Assembly (NCBI GenBank): GCA_947034885.2
Contig: OX344751.2
Location: 14,260,001 to 14,324,000, forward strand
Reading direction: 5' to 3'
Source: Thuidium tamariscinum
Lineage: Eukaryota > Streptophyta > Bryopsida > Hypnales > Thuidiaceae
DNA: 64,000 bases
Positions 42,556-54,130 of the stretch are shown here, one piece after another; within the stretch, counting starts at the first letter, position 1, and each line of letters starts with the position of its first letter. Under the pieces are notes generated by a model. It was not told the origin of the DNA. It ran no database searches and saw only the letters and a program-made list of their open reading frames with translations. Both the position numbers and the translations under genes were made by a program.

Positions 42556-45254
42556 CAAACCGTCCATTAATAAATGCAATGCTCATATCTTCAGCAGGTG
42601 AACAATTCCTTGGATCGGTGGATACAAGTGGACAGAAGAAGACAGTACCGTATGTGGCTTCTATCTTGGAAGAATTCATAGAGCAAGTGGGCCCCAAGAA
42701 TGTAGTGCAAGTGACTGCGGATAATACCAATACAAACCCCACAGCATGGAATTTGGTGTCCCATAAATATCCACACATATATTTTCAAGGATATGTGGTG
42801 CATGCCTTGAACTTGTTGCTTAAGGAATGGGCGAAGCAGCCATGGATCAAAGATTACGTGAAGGCTGCTGAGGTCATTGTCAAATTCTTCAGAAAGAGGC
42901 ACATGCCACTTGCCATATTTTGGAAGTACGAGACGAGGTTCAGTTTGTTGAAGCCGTTGGAAACAAGGTTTGCTTCTTATTTCATCATGATTGACCGCTT
43001 GTTGGAAGTGAAGGATGCGTTGAAGCAGAGTGTGGTGGATCCACAATGGGTGGCGTACGTGAACACCTTGGATGATAGAGACAAAGGCAAATCACGATCG
43101 CAGTCAAGGAACGTGTACAATACAGTTGTGGATGAGCATTTCTGGGACCAGTTGACCAATGTGCGGGAATTGACAGCCCCAGTTGTATTCGGTCTATGTG
43201 ATTTGGATGCAAAGACGCCGTGCATGGGGAAGGTATTGCATATTATGCGGAATTTAGAAAAACATGTGTTTGGTCTACGAAGAGCACCTTTTTGTTTGGA
43301 CCTTGACCGAGCAATACCATTGGAGGAGTCCTTCGTAAAATGACAAAAGATGGGGGAGACAGACCTCCATTATGCAGGCGCTCTTTTGAACTCGTATCTT
43401 CTCCACGACAAAGAACTAGCCGACGATCAAAATGCAACAGAGAGATGCAAGAAGGTTCTAACTTCTAACGAAGATATGTTCTAGCGAAGAGTATGCGAAG
43501 GTGGTGAAGGAATTTGTAGCCTTCCGCCATAGGGAACCTCCATTCGATACCATGTTGGAGCCACAAGAACAAATGTTGTCGGCCCATGCTTGGTGGGATT
43601 TTGAAGGTGCACATGGGAAGCTAATTGCTCCCATTGCCAAGAGGATTTTGGCCCAACCGGTGTCATCATTTGCATGCGAACGAAATTGGAGTAGCTACTC
43701 TTATGTTCACAACAAATCTCAGAACAAATTGGCAACAACCCGGGCAGCAGACTTGGTGTATGTGTACACCAATTCAAAAGTTGTGGGCGCATCGAAGAAC
43801 AAGGATGAGAAGAAATGGTACAGAGACAATGTGGACTACGAGTCCTCCGATGCGGGAAGCGATGCGGAAGACATTGATGATGGACCTCATCCACTTGACC
43901 AACTGGATGAAGATGACGAGGACAATGACATGGACAATTTGTATGACGAAACGTACCATAGTCCTAATCCAACGAATGGTGGGTGGAGAGGCAATAATAC
44001 AAGCATCTATGACTTTCAATCCGATGAGGAGAATGATGGGTACGGTGAAGATGAACCTCGTATAGCAAGATTCGTGGATGGATCCGGGTTTTTGAATAGC
44101 GAATCTATTCTATCGCAGAAGGAGGAGGCTTTTGTAGAGATAGCGGAGGCGGATGGGACAATACTTCCCGATGGTGGGGATGGTGGCACGAATGAAGGCA
44201 TTCGTATTTGTCAATCTCCATCCACAGGAGGGGTTCAAGAAAAGGATAATGATGAAGAAAATGATGGAGAAAGGGGTTGTACGGACAATGAAGAGGTCCC
44301 GATCAATACAATTGCAGTAAAGGAAAATGGTACTGAACGTGTAGAAGAGGCTGAGAGTCCAAGCTTTGGCAATACACTCAAACGTAGAGAAGAGCTCATG
44401 CAAGATTCCCCAAAACCACCTCGGAGCGGTGCACCGGGTGCCATATTTGGAACTAGTAGCCACAATCCGGACGGTTCAAGGAGCTTAGGGCTTGGACATC
44501 AGCTTGTTAATGTTGGCAAGGCAAAGCAGCCTTGCATCGAATTTACTGCCACTGTATTATCATCCACCGATGATGATGGAGATGTGACATTGGCACAGAT
44601 GAAACATAATTTAGCTTTGCACACCGCACCGCCACGATGCAATCTGAAATCAGCAGCCTCTCCACCGCAATCTTCGAGGGCCACAAACATAATCATTCAT
44701 GGATGTCCCCAGGTAGTGAAATTAGAGGTCAAAGTAGGCAATGAAGGTAATAAAAAAAGACCTATGCAGCCTTTCGCGGTTTCACCAATGAAGAAATTGA
44801 ATGCAGATAGAACCCTCCTTCATGCATGCCTACCTGTTGCGAAGAGGAAAATGAAACCGGTCGCGTGTCTAAATTCTAGGGAAGAAATTAGCAAAGCCAT
44901 ATTGACAGTAAAAGAGGAATACAAGAAGCCAATCAAGCGAAGGAAAGCAAAGAGAAGTAAGCAAGTAGAAGGTGCAGGATCTTCATCAGATGGTATGGAG
45001 AACACATCGAACGATGAAGACATAGGATACAGACGAGGATGCGAGAGTAGTGGGGCAGAGGTGAAAGGAGATGATGATTATTGTCCTTCTAATTGAAGGG
45101 ATGTAAGCTTAGGGCTTTAGATGCTCATATATACCAAGAGTAGGTGATTATCATCTGTTGTTGAGGAAGACTTTAATAAACAAGGTTTGTTTTTGTCTTT
45201 CATGAATGGTACAACATCTTTGCAAAATCAGAGTATTGGACATCAAATGCAATA

Positions 45255-46225
45255 TGAATGTTTAAATGTGCGCCTAAGGGATTGTAGTTTCACAAATGGG
45301 AATCGACGAAAACCTAAACCCCTAAAGTTCCATGACTATGTATTCACCAAAAACGCTCAAAAACTACCATTTCTAGTACAACTACCAATTTCCTTGATAA
45401 AAACATTTTTTGATACACGTAACTATAGGATCTTGGAGTATAATGTCTACAAAACATGTGGTAAAAATTTCAGAAAATTCCACCATGTGGATCAAAAGAT
45501 ATAAGCATTCAAATTCACCTAAACCATTTTTTCAATCCTGCAAAGAATTGGACAGCTACACTTCACAAGCTCACTTCTCAAGGAAAAAATGTTGAAAATG
45601 GTGGTGCCTCTTTGAATTCAGTTTCCTAAACAAGATGGAGATATGCTCAAAAAATTTCATGTCATTTGGAATTGTACAACATATAGGAAAAAAATAGTAA
45701 GTAAAAAGAAGTAGAGAATGATTCATAATACTAAATTGTTAAGAATTTAATTATAGAATTAAAAAATGACAATCCCAATGGTTGTAATGTTGTAATAATC
45801 AATCTTCATCCTAGGGTTTTATTTTTTTACAAAAACATTGAAAATTGAGTGAAATAAACAACTTCAAAGTTTCTTTGATAGTGGAGAATCCATTACTGCC
45901 CGCAAACAAAAAAACCTCATAACTTTTGACTCTTTGATTGAAATGGAATGATTCAAAGCTTTCCACTTATATATAAATGTAGAAAACCAGTTAAAAATTT
46001 TCATTTTTTAAAAAAGTGATTTTTTCTGATCTGCCCGAAGTCCCGAACTACCCACTTACGAAAAAAAGCAACATATTAGGCCATAACTTTTGAGTCATAT
46101 CTCCAAATGTCATGAAATTTGATACACATGAAGATATTCCTCACCCCCACCTTCTATTAAAATTTCAGCCCAAAATATTCAAATTTCTAATCACACGTAC
46201 CTGCCCAAAATTTCTATACGGCCCA
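45255..46225 (-). repeat. Dispersed repeat R, copy 3 (inverted)
   Basis: Reverse-complement orientation relative to copies 1, 2 and 4. It begins with cacctaaacccctaaa-like sequence complementary to the closing motif of the others and ends near ctgcccaaaatttctatac, the complement of the opening of copy 2. With copy 4 it forms a large imperfect inverted repeat downstream of the transposase. Confidence 0.65.
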
Positions 46226-46569
46226 AAAATGCATGTTGGTCCTTTAGGGGTTAAAATGTTAAAATATTTGCCTAAAACCTAAGGGGTTGTAGGTTCATAA
46301 ATCCTAATTCAATTTCAATATTGAAATGTTTAAATGTGTGGTTAAGGGGTTGTAGGTTCATGAATGGGAACCTAAAGAAACATTGAAATGTTTAACCCCT
46401 AAATGCCCAAACTGCGTTTTTTGGCAACATAGCAATTTTGGGCAGCTCACTACGAATGGAGTGTTTATTTTTTTCCTTTGAAATTCTCATACAACGTGTG
46501 TCCGAGGAGTAGCTTTAAGGCCCAACAATTTTCATAACTTTTGACAACATGAATAAAAAGTTATTGCAT

Positions 46570-47345
46570 GATATGTGATTTTTTTTGCTCGGCGGGCAGC
46601 TCGGGCAGCTGAAAAAAATTCTTCAAAAATCACTTTTTCTAAAATTTGAAATTTGAAATTCATTCTTTAGATTTTTATCTACTTGGAAAGCTTTTAATTA
46701 TTCCATTTTGATTTGTGAAATGAAAGTTATGGGAGTTTTAGTTTGAAGGTAGTTTGTGGGAAGTTATGGAATCTCTACTCCAAAATAAACTTTGAAGTCC
46801 ATTATTTTACTCAATTTTTAATATTTTTGAAAAAAAATAAACAAATTAGGTGAAGATTGTCTATTACAACATTACAACCATTGGGATTGGAAATTTTCAA
46901 TTTCAAAAATTAATTATTACTATTTTAATATTTTGATTCATTTTCTACCTCTTTCTACTTACTAATTGTTTTCTACATGTTGTAGAACTCCAAATGATTT
47001 GAAATTTTTTAGGCATGTAGCTTACTTGACTAAAAGAATGAATCGAAAGATTAACAACCATTTTGGACTTTTTTTCATACAAAAGTGAACTACTGAAGTG
47101 CAGCTGCCCGGATTTTCGCAGGGACAAAAAAAGCATTTTTGACAATTCAGACACTATTATCTTGCAATCTATACGGTGGAAATTTCTGAAATTTTTTCCA
47201 CATATTCTCAAACTAGTTTACTATAAGATCCTACGGTTACATTTGTCTTAAAATGTTTTAAAAAAAAGATTTTGCTGTTGTACTAGAAGTGGCAGTTTTG
47301 AAGTGTTTTTGGCAAAACATAGTCAAATACATTTAGGGGTTAAAT
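46570..47345 (+). repeat. Dispersed repeat R, copy 4
   Basis: Same orientation as copies 1 and 2: aaaataaactttgaagtcc, ttgtctattacaac, tatcttgcaatctat, aagatcctacggtt, then tttaggggttaaat. It lies next to the right terminal cluster F. Confidence 0.7.
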
Positions 47346-47454
47346 ATTTGCTTAGGACGTTGTAGGTACACGAACCTGAATCCCAATAAATATGTGAATG
47401 TTAAAGGACACTATGAACCCCCCTAAGACCCAAGGTCGAGGGTTGAAAAATAAA

Positions 47455-47906
47455 AAGGGGTCCGTCTAAAGCCGTCCGCCGTCCGCCCATTCCGCCATCC
47501 TGTCCGCCGTCTCGTCCGCCAACGCATCGCCCGTCTGCCCATTCCGCCATCCCGGCCGCCAACGGACCGCCCGGCCGCCACTCGGTCCTCCCGTCCGCCA
47601 TCGCATCCGCCTGTCGGTCCTCTCGTCCGCCGTACTGTCCGCCAAAATTCCCGCCGTCTGCCACAATACACACCGTCCGCCCGCCGTCCGCGCAAATTCA
47701 ACGGCCCCCCGATCATCTTGCTTCCCCGTACTCGACGTCCGACAACCCGTCCGCCGGGAAAAACGCCGTCCGCCACGGTAATTTGGCCATCCGCCACGCT
47801 AATTTGGCCGTCCACCATTTTACCCAACGTCCGCTGCGCCCGCTGCGTCCGGACGTCCGGATTTTGGGCGTAATTTTACAAAAGACGTAGAGTCCGCACA
47901 ACCCTG
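47455..47906. repeat. hAT right subterminal cluster F and TIR
   Basis: This is the densest cluster, with at least ten exact GTCCGCC motifs plus many variants (cgtctgcc, ccggccgcc, cattccgccatcc). It ends with gtccgcacaaccctg, the right TIR. Short ORFs here simply reflect the repetitive motif. Confidence 0.85.
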
Positions 47907-50900
47907 ACGGAGCTATATGATTCAAATATGGATGGGCATGGACTGGAAGTTGCAGTGCATACCAAGTACAAGACTGTGGCCAAGAAAGTGAAGCCCGTGG
48001 CTACTCAGCTACCATCTGATACTGATGAGCATATCAAGCAAGCTGAAAAAGAGCCAAGCTTGAGGAAGACAAGAAAGATTGGACACAAGTTTACTAAAGA
48101 GAGTTTGGGAAGTTTGAAGATTGGAAGAGATGATTTCTTGACTGAGCCGGAGAAGAAGAAATTTGAAGACATGCTTGCTTTGCATGGGAAGGTCTTTGCT
48201 TCTTCGCCAAATGAGATTGGTTGTGTGCAACCAAGTGTTGTAACACCTATGGTAATTTTCACAGTGCCTCATGTGTCGTGGGATCTGAAGCCCATACCTG
48301 TGCCTAGAGCTTTGCTTCCAAAACTTGTGGAGTTGCTTAAAAAGAAGGTCAAGATGGGTATACTTGAGTCATCAATGGCTCCTTATTGAAACCGATGGTT
48401 CACCGTTTTAAAAAAATCAGGAGCATTGAGATTTATTCAAGACATGCAACCTGCTAATAAGGTGACTATTAGGAATAAAGGATCCGGTCCAATTGTTGAT
48501 GAAGTGGTTGAAGCATTTGCTGGACATGCAATTTATTCCATTGGAGACCTATATTCTGGTTATAATCAATTTCAATTGGCTACTGAGAGTAGAGATTTGA
48601 CAACCATGAAGACTCCACTCGGTTTAGTACGCATGTGCACATTGCCTCAAGGTGCCACCAATTCAGTGGCACATATGCAAAGCGCCATGAATCAAATCTT
48701 GAGAGATTTTGTGCCTGAGAAGACCTTACCATTTGTAGATGATATACCTATGAAAGGATGTGAGGAGAAGAAGAAAGATTTGACAATTCAAGATGACGGT
48801 TGTAGAATCTTTGTGAACGATCATATCAAAGATGTAGCCAAAATCTTGAGCAGACTTGAAGAAGTGAATTTGACTCTTTCCATTGAAAAGTAAAAGTTTG
48901 GGGTTGATGAGATTTTGGTCGTTGGACATTTATGTGGTTCCTATGGAAGAAAACCTAATCCCGAAAAAGTTGATGCTATTGGAAGAATGAAGGCCTGCAA
49001 CAGTGTCACTAAAGTAAGGAGATTTTTGGGAGCATGTGTCTTCTACCAAATTTGGATCCCTCATTTTGCTCATGTTTCAGAGCCATTATATAAACTTTTG
49101 CGTAAAAAGAACAAGTTTCTTTGACAACATGAACAAAACTTGGCTATGGAGGAGTTGAAGAAAATTTTGAGATCACCACCGGTTCTTAAGCAAGTAAACT
49201 ATGATTGTGGAAGACCAGTGATAGTAACTGTTGATACAAGTCCAATTGCTATTGGATGGGCTATTGGACAAGATGATGAGGAAGGGAAGAGGTTTGCTAT
49301 CCGATTTGGAGCAAGAATTTTGACTGAGCGGCAAAGAGCATATCCACAAGTTAAGAGAGAACTATGGGGAGCACTCACAGCTCTCAAAGCCAACAGAAAC
49401 TATCTAATTGGAGCAGAAGTGGTAGTAGAGACGGATTGCTTACCTTTGTTAGGGATGATATCAAATTGTAATTCACCAGACATTGCTATGTTACGATGGA
49501 TAGCCTATATCAAGTCTTTAAACCCTGTTCTAGTTCACATTGAAGGCAAAAAGAACTGTATTGCCGATATGTTGTCTAGAGCAAAGTATTTTTCCGAAGA
49601 AGAGATGATGGCTGAAGAAATTGATGAAGAACTATCTCATGGGAGTTATGTAATGACAACAAATGGAGAGAGCTCTGCTAATGAAGTTTTACCTTTCAAA
49701 GAAGAATTATACGAGGGAAGATTGAAAGAAATCGGACAATATTTGAGTACTTTGCAAAGGTATGAAGGTTGGTTAGATAAGACATTCAAAGATATCAGGC
49801 ATCAATCTTACGGATATCTTTTGAGAGACGAATTTCTGTGGAAGAGAACAAAGAGGAGAAATGAAATGCCGTTGAGAATGGTTGGAGATTTTGAGACCAA
49901 ATCCAAGGTTCTTCAAGAGTTTCATGATACACTTTGGGCTGGTCATAGAGGAATTTGGGCCACTTACACGAAGATCAAAGAACGTTATTGGTGGAAGGGA
50001 TTATACAAGGACGTTGAGGAATTTGTAGCTTCATGCACTACATGTCAATTACAATCTAAAATTCGACACAGAGATGAGTTACATCCGACATATCCTCCTT
50101 CCATTCATTTTCGATGGATGATTGATCTAGTTGCCATGCCATCGGCGATGTGGGGCATGAAATATCTTGTTTTGGCAAGAGAGGAACTTTCAAACTTTGT
50201 AGAGGGAAGAGCTCTTTGAACCAAAACAACAGAGAATGTCTGCCGTTTTATACTTGAAGATATTTTTAGTCGATATGGAAGTATTGGTGCAATGAGAGCG
50301 GACAGAGGAGAACTTGATGCAGCTGAAGCAAGAGTTTTTTCAATAGGTATGGTGTGCAATTGAAGTTGACAACAGCTTATAATCCTGAAGCCAATGGCAA
50401 AAGTGAGAAAGGTCATCCTCCTATTATTCAAGCATTGGTTAAAGCCTATAGAGGACGGCCAAATATTTGGCCTAAACTACTTCCATTTGCTCTATGAGCT
50501 GACAGAACTACACATAGTACTGTTACAGGGTATATGCCTATTGAACTTATGCATGGACATAAACCTTTGTTGCCAGGAGAAGAATCTGTTCTCTCATGGA
50601 TATTTCTATCATGGAAAGATGGTATTAGTACGGAAAGACTACTTCAGCTTCGTATTCAACAACTTGAGAGGTTGCCAGAAGACCATCAAATTGCATTGGA
50701 GAAGATGAAAGCTACGAGGTTACACAACAAGGAGAGGTTTGACAGAACTCATCGATTGAGGGCAAGAAAAATTAAAGAAAGAGATTGGGTGCTTGTGTTT
50801 GACAATACGTTAGAACATCAACATAGTACCGTGAGGAAATTTGCCCGGAGATGGTTTGGACCATATGTGGTAGTCACAGTACACAACAACACCACATATT

Positions 50901-51115
50901 CACTACGAGAATTGGATGGGACTCCTCTACGAAATCCTATTGCTGGTAAATGTATCAAAGTATTTCGGCGAAGAGATGAAGATTTTCGCAATGAAGATTT
51001 GGATGCTTTTCTACCTTCAGCACAAACACAAGAGACAAATGAAGTACGAGATGAGAGTGCAGAAGATGATCAAGAAGAGCCTACTTGGCACATACCAAAG
51101 GATGTGCAAGTTTAG
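47907..51115 (+). pseudogene. Ty3/gypsy pol, downstream part: RT, RNase H, integrase
   Basis: The polyprotein resumes at ACG GAG CTA TAT. RT: SIGDLYSGYNQFQLA and the catalytic LPFVDDIP near 48730, where the common YVDD Tyr is Phe. RNase H: IVTVDTSPIAIGWAIG and VVETDCLPLLGM. Integrase: an H2C2 zinc motif (HRG, then CTTCQLQSK), core Asp in RWMIDLVAM, Asp in MRADRGEL and Glu in GKSEKGH. A C-terminal segment around RRWFGPYVV extends to the TAG at 51113. In-frame stops occur at 48387, 48891, 49122 and 50217, and a frameshift near 50335. The enzymes would copy the RNA and insert the cDNA. Dead as read, and the DNA upstream to gag is separated by the hAT. Confidence 0.92.
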
Positions 51116-51125
51116 AGGGGGTGAA
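51110..51125 (+). promoter_or_regulatory. Polypurine tract of the Ty3 element
   Basis: agagggggtgaa immediately precedes the 3' LTR start TGTCGTGATG, the standard place for plus-strand priming. Confidence 0.8.
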
Positions 51126-53117
51126 TGTCGTGATGTAAATAAGTATATTATTTAAAATGTATACGTATTTTGTATTTAAATTAGATTTTAGAATTCAAAT
51201 TCTAGAATCTATATTTATGTTTGAAGTTCAACACTAAAATGTTGAATTGGAGGGTTTTTATGAAGTCATGAGATTTAGAATCTTAGGATTCTTCTTTGAC
51301 TTTAGTTTTTACCTCCATTTAGTTTAGTTGAAGTTTAATATCTAATTTTAATCTTATATTTTATCTATATGTTTAGAAGATAAGATTATGAGTTAGAATT
51401 AGTTTATTTTTTAGTTTGATCTTTGAGTTTCATTGGCTTTGGAGAGTAAACTTGAACTTATGTTCTTGTTCTTTTCCTTTGGTCAATAGTTGTTTGGAGA
51501 TCCATTTGGGCATCTCCCACTTAACTTAGGGTTGGTGAGTGATCTTCTTCCTCCTCTTAAGGGGGTTTGGAGAGTTTTTCATGAGGAGTTTTTTTGGTTA
51601 GTTGGTGTGTAGAGAGAGAAGTGTGTGTGTGTGTGTTTTGGAGAGTTTTGGCCGAATTTCGGGTTAATGTAGCTCATTGAGCATGAAGAATTGAGTAATG
51701 AAATTTTGACATGACATTTCTTATGTTTAGAGCTTTCCAAGGAGTGTTCACAAGTTGAATTTGGAGTTAAGAGTCAAAAGTTATGAGAGTTTGAAATTGT
51801 GAAGACCCAAGTATCTCCATTGAGAGGTCAGAGGCTTCAACAAGCTATAACTTTTGTAATACTTGTTTGTTTGACTTGAGATTTGGAGGGTGTATTGTCC
51901 TTGTGTGTATCTTTCTAAAAAGATATGATACTTGTCGTTTACAATTTTTATCAAAAAGTTATGAGGTGCCAAACTTTGGAGTGGAGTTTGGACTTGAAGG
52001 AGGGAGGCCGTATCTTCAACGCCCACAACTTTTGGTCAGTTTTTTTTATGGAATTGAAACTTTGAGACGTGATAAATCATCATTTTATCTTTCCAAATTG
52101 AGTTTATTTGTATGAATTGGAATTGTGATGCAAAGGTTATGTAGTATCAAAGGTTGAAGAATTTCATACCTTCTTATTTGAGAAGGCCGAGACTATACCT
52201 TTCATAACTTTTGGATAATATCTTAGATCATTGTGATATTTTCAAAAGTTATAGATATTAGTGAGAGATTTCTAAATTTCTCTCACACTTAGTATTTGGA
52301 GTTTTCAATCAAAAGTTATTGAGATTTAAAGAGGCAGTGATTGTTTAGGAAGAAGGAAGAGGACCTCAACTTTGCTTTCATATAACTTTTGGACAGTATC
52401 TTAGAATAGGCTCAAATTTTGTGAGTGATTAGTTCATGCTCTTAGCTTTCTAAATTGCTAAAACACTTAGTATTTGAGTTTCTAAAGCACCTGTGATATT
52501 GGATGGAAGGTCGCAGCTTGTATGAAACTTAGTTTTACTTAGTTCTTGTTAAGATTTCTTCAAGTTTGAAAGTGAAAGAAGTTTTCAAGACTCAAGGTTG
52601 AAGATTTGGGACTCAAGGGGGGAGAAGATTGAAGATTTGTGTGTGTGGCTTGTGGCTTGTTTTTCCTAGCCGGTTTTGGAGGCTAGTTGTTATTTCAATT
52701 TTTGCATCGTAAACTTGGTTGCGGGCTATGAAGTCATTCTTATGACAGTTATTAGCCCCATTTTGTGTTTGTGGCGACGAAGTGGGGTTAATAGCCCACA
52801 TGGTCGATCTTTTATATTGTTCCCATTGATGAAAGGCGCTTCCTGGTCATCGTGGGTTTGAAGTTTAGGGGCCCATCATCCGGACGATCACTCGTGTTGG
52901 CTGTCCCATTTTACCCGTCCGAAGCCTTGTTTCTTATTACACACCCTTACCCTTGGCCCCATAGAGCCATCACAGGATAGGCTTATAGAAGATTCAAGTG
53001 AAGATTGAAGTGAAGATCGAGTGAAGATTCAAATTTTCGACATTACCTGTCACTCACTCAACGACTTGCAGCTAGGCATCCCGCGTGTTCCCTAAGGGCG
53101 CTCCTCTCTATCCGACA
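51126..53117 (+). repeat. Ty3/gypsy 3' LTR (1992 bp)
   Basis: Same length as the 5' LTR, with about a dozen single-base differences by eye, mostly transitions. It ends TCCGACA. Confidence 0.95.
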
Positions 53118-54130
53118 ATGTATCCATCGCTCTTCTCCTACCCTTTCGAAAAGCAATGTAATTAGTCAATGCAGTGGGGGAATATATTTTCTTCATAGGA
53201 ATTGCAATCAATATGTTTGCCTACTGGTTCAATTCAATAGCATACCTGATCAGAACCGAACGACTTCAAATTTAGGGTTCCTCGATTAGTCCGCCAATGT
53301 TTCTGCAGAATACTCATTTTCTAGGCAATCATCAACTGTGGAATGCTCTCAGAAGAAGTGTGGAACTTAATTTCTCTTGCTCAAAGAAATTCATGTCTAT
53401 TGAACACGCTTTTACAGTTCATTGAGAAGGTCCGCATCCATGTCTGATAGGATTGCCCTAGTCATAGTCGCTTACACTCGAACGTTGTTAGACATTGATC
53501 GACTGAAATTAATAGTGGACAGTTATCGGTGGACCTGTTCACCGACTTGAAGTCCATAAATGGTTCTCCGCACACATAAGAAAGAAGGTACTGCCTCACA
53601 ACGTGAAGAGAAAGAAACCCTAAAAATTGTGAGATTTCCAATGTCACGAACCTGACTTCGGTACACAATGATAGTGCCAAGTACGGCTTCCGCAGTACTA
53701 CCTCAGATTTGATTTATAGTGACATTCACAAAGGTAAGCGTGCTCCAACGTAGGAATGTTCATGTGCTTGCATTTTCGGGTTTTGTAATCAAACTATACT
53801 CATCAAAAAAGAGCGTCTCCCATGGGAAATTAATGTCCTATAACTGCTATAAGAGCACCTTCCTCTTCAATAATCATAGTACTAGAAAATGTACCTCAAT
53901 GATTGATCAACAACGTCCTTCTACCTTGGAGTCGTCATTTCGTAGTCCTCCTTCACTGACCACTTCACTGTCCTCTGCAATCACGGACATATTCATTTTA
54001 AATGTCAACAGTGCAATGACGTCTTGCACATTTTCGTCGTTGTGATGGTGTACCTGTAATTTGTGAAATTCTTTTTCCACCAAGACAACGCCCATTTCCC
54101 AATGCTAACATTGTACGAAGACTTCATACT
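53118..54130 (+). other. Interior of the CACTA transposase gene, poorly coding
   Basis: It continues the outer CACTA element after the Ty3 insertion. No clear exon is seen up to about 54130, so it is probably intron or degraded N-terminal coding sequence between the first exon (8075) and the main block. Confidence 0.45.

Larger units (their letters stand above)
38196..45096 (+). pseudogene. hAT transposase (BED, DUF659, hATC), split by element copy 2
   Basis: The ATG at 38196 opens a BED-type zinc finger (WYTIPETNKIQCKACKCVF, then SRMLSHLGYEG), with a frameshift after FARK and a TAG at 38359. The DUF659 core starts before the insertion (SFDGWSSVTN) and continues at 42561 (RPLINAMLISSAG, VTADNTNTN, HALNLLLKEW). 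A TGA at 43341, a TAG near 43480 and a frameshift follow. The C-terminal dimerisation domain lies near 43610-43780 (IAKRILAQPVSSFACERNWS, LVYVYTN). Asp of FDGW, Asp of TADN and Glu of ACERNWS are the expected catalytic DDE residues. An unusual tail of over 400 residues follows hATC, acidic (DEDDEDNDMDNLYD) and then basic (KKPIKRRKAKRSK). It would cut and join hAT ends. Not functional as read. Confidence 0.88.
13340..47906 (+). mobile_element. Giant hAT superfamily transposon with cargo genes
   Basis: Left end CAGGGCTGTGCGGAC and right end (read inward) CAGGGTTGTGCGGAC form 15-bp TIRs with one mismatch, flanked by a perfect 8-bp TSD. It contains a BED/DUF659/hATC transposase (38196-45096). It also holds a kinase-like gene (minus, 18321-19766), two paralogous genes of unknown family (minus 21239-29481 and plus 33457-35671), the second in frame with a RING-H2 segment to 36823, and six GC-rich clusters of GGCGGAC/GTCCGCC. 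Later insertions are the LINE, two 3.6-kb elements and a MITE; without them it would be about 20 kb. That all cargo belongs to one element is inferred from the shared promoter motif and the symmetrical divergent layout. Several old hATs nested together is the alternative. Confidence 0.8.
8297..53117 (+). mobile_element. Ty3/gypsy LTR retrotransposon, interrupted by giant hAT
   Basis: Two 1992-bp LTRs (8297-10288 and 51126-53117) flank a primer-binding-like site, gag, protease, RT, RNase H and integrase in Ty3 order, and a polypurine tract. A 34.6-kb hAT (13340-47906) splits the polyprotein. Removing it and one copy of its 8-bp TSD rejoins the frame (STAFTEL to YDSNMDGH). Flanks of the Ty3 element read acgt (8293-8296) and atgt (53118-53121), a 4-bp duplication only if one CpG C-to-T change is allowed. 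Ty3 elements normally make 5-bp TSDs, so the TSD is uncertain. About a dozen differences separate the LTRs by eye, implying a fairly young insertion that is nevertheless coding-dead. Confidence 0.93.

Noticed and set aside
47401-47827. Long Gly/Arg/Asp-rich ORFs on the minus strand
   Set aside because: They are translations of the repeated GGCGGAC motif of the hAT terminus and are open in several frames for that reason.
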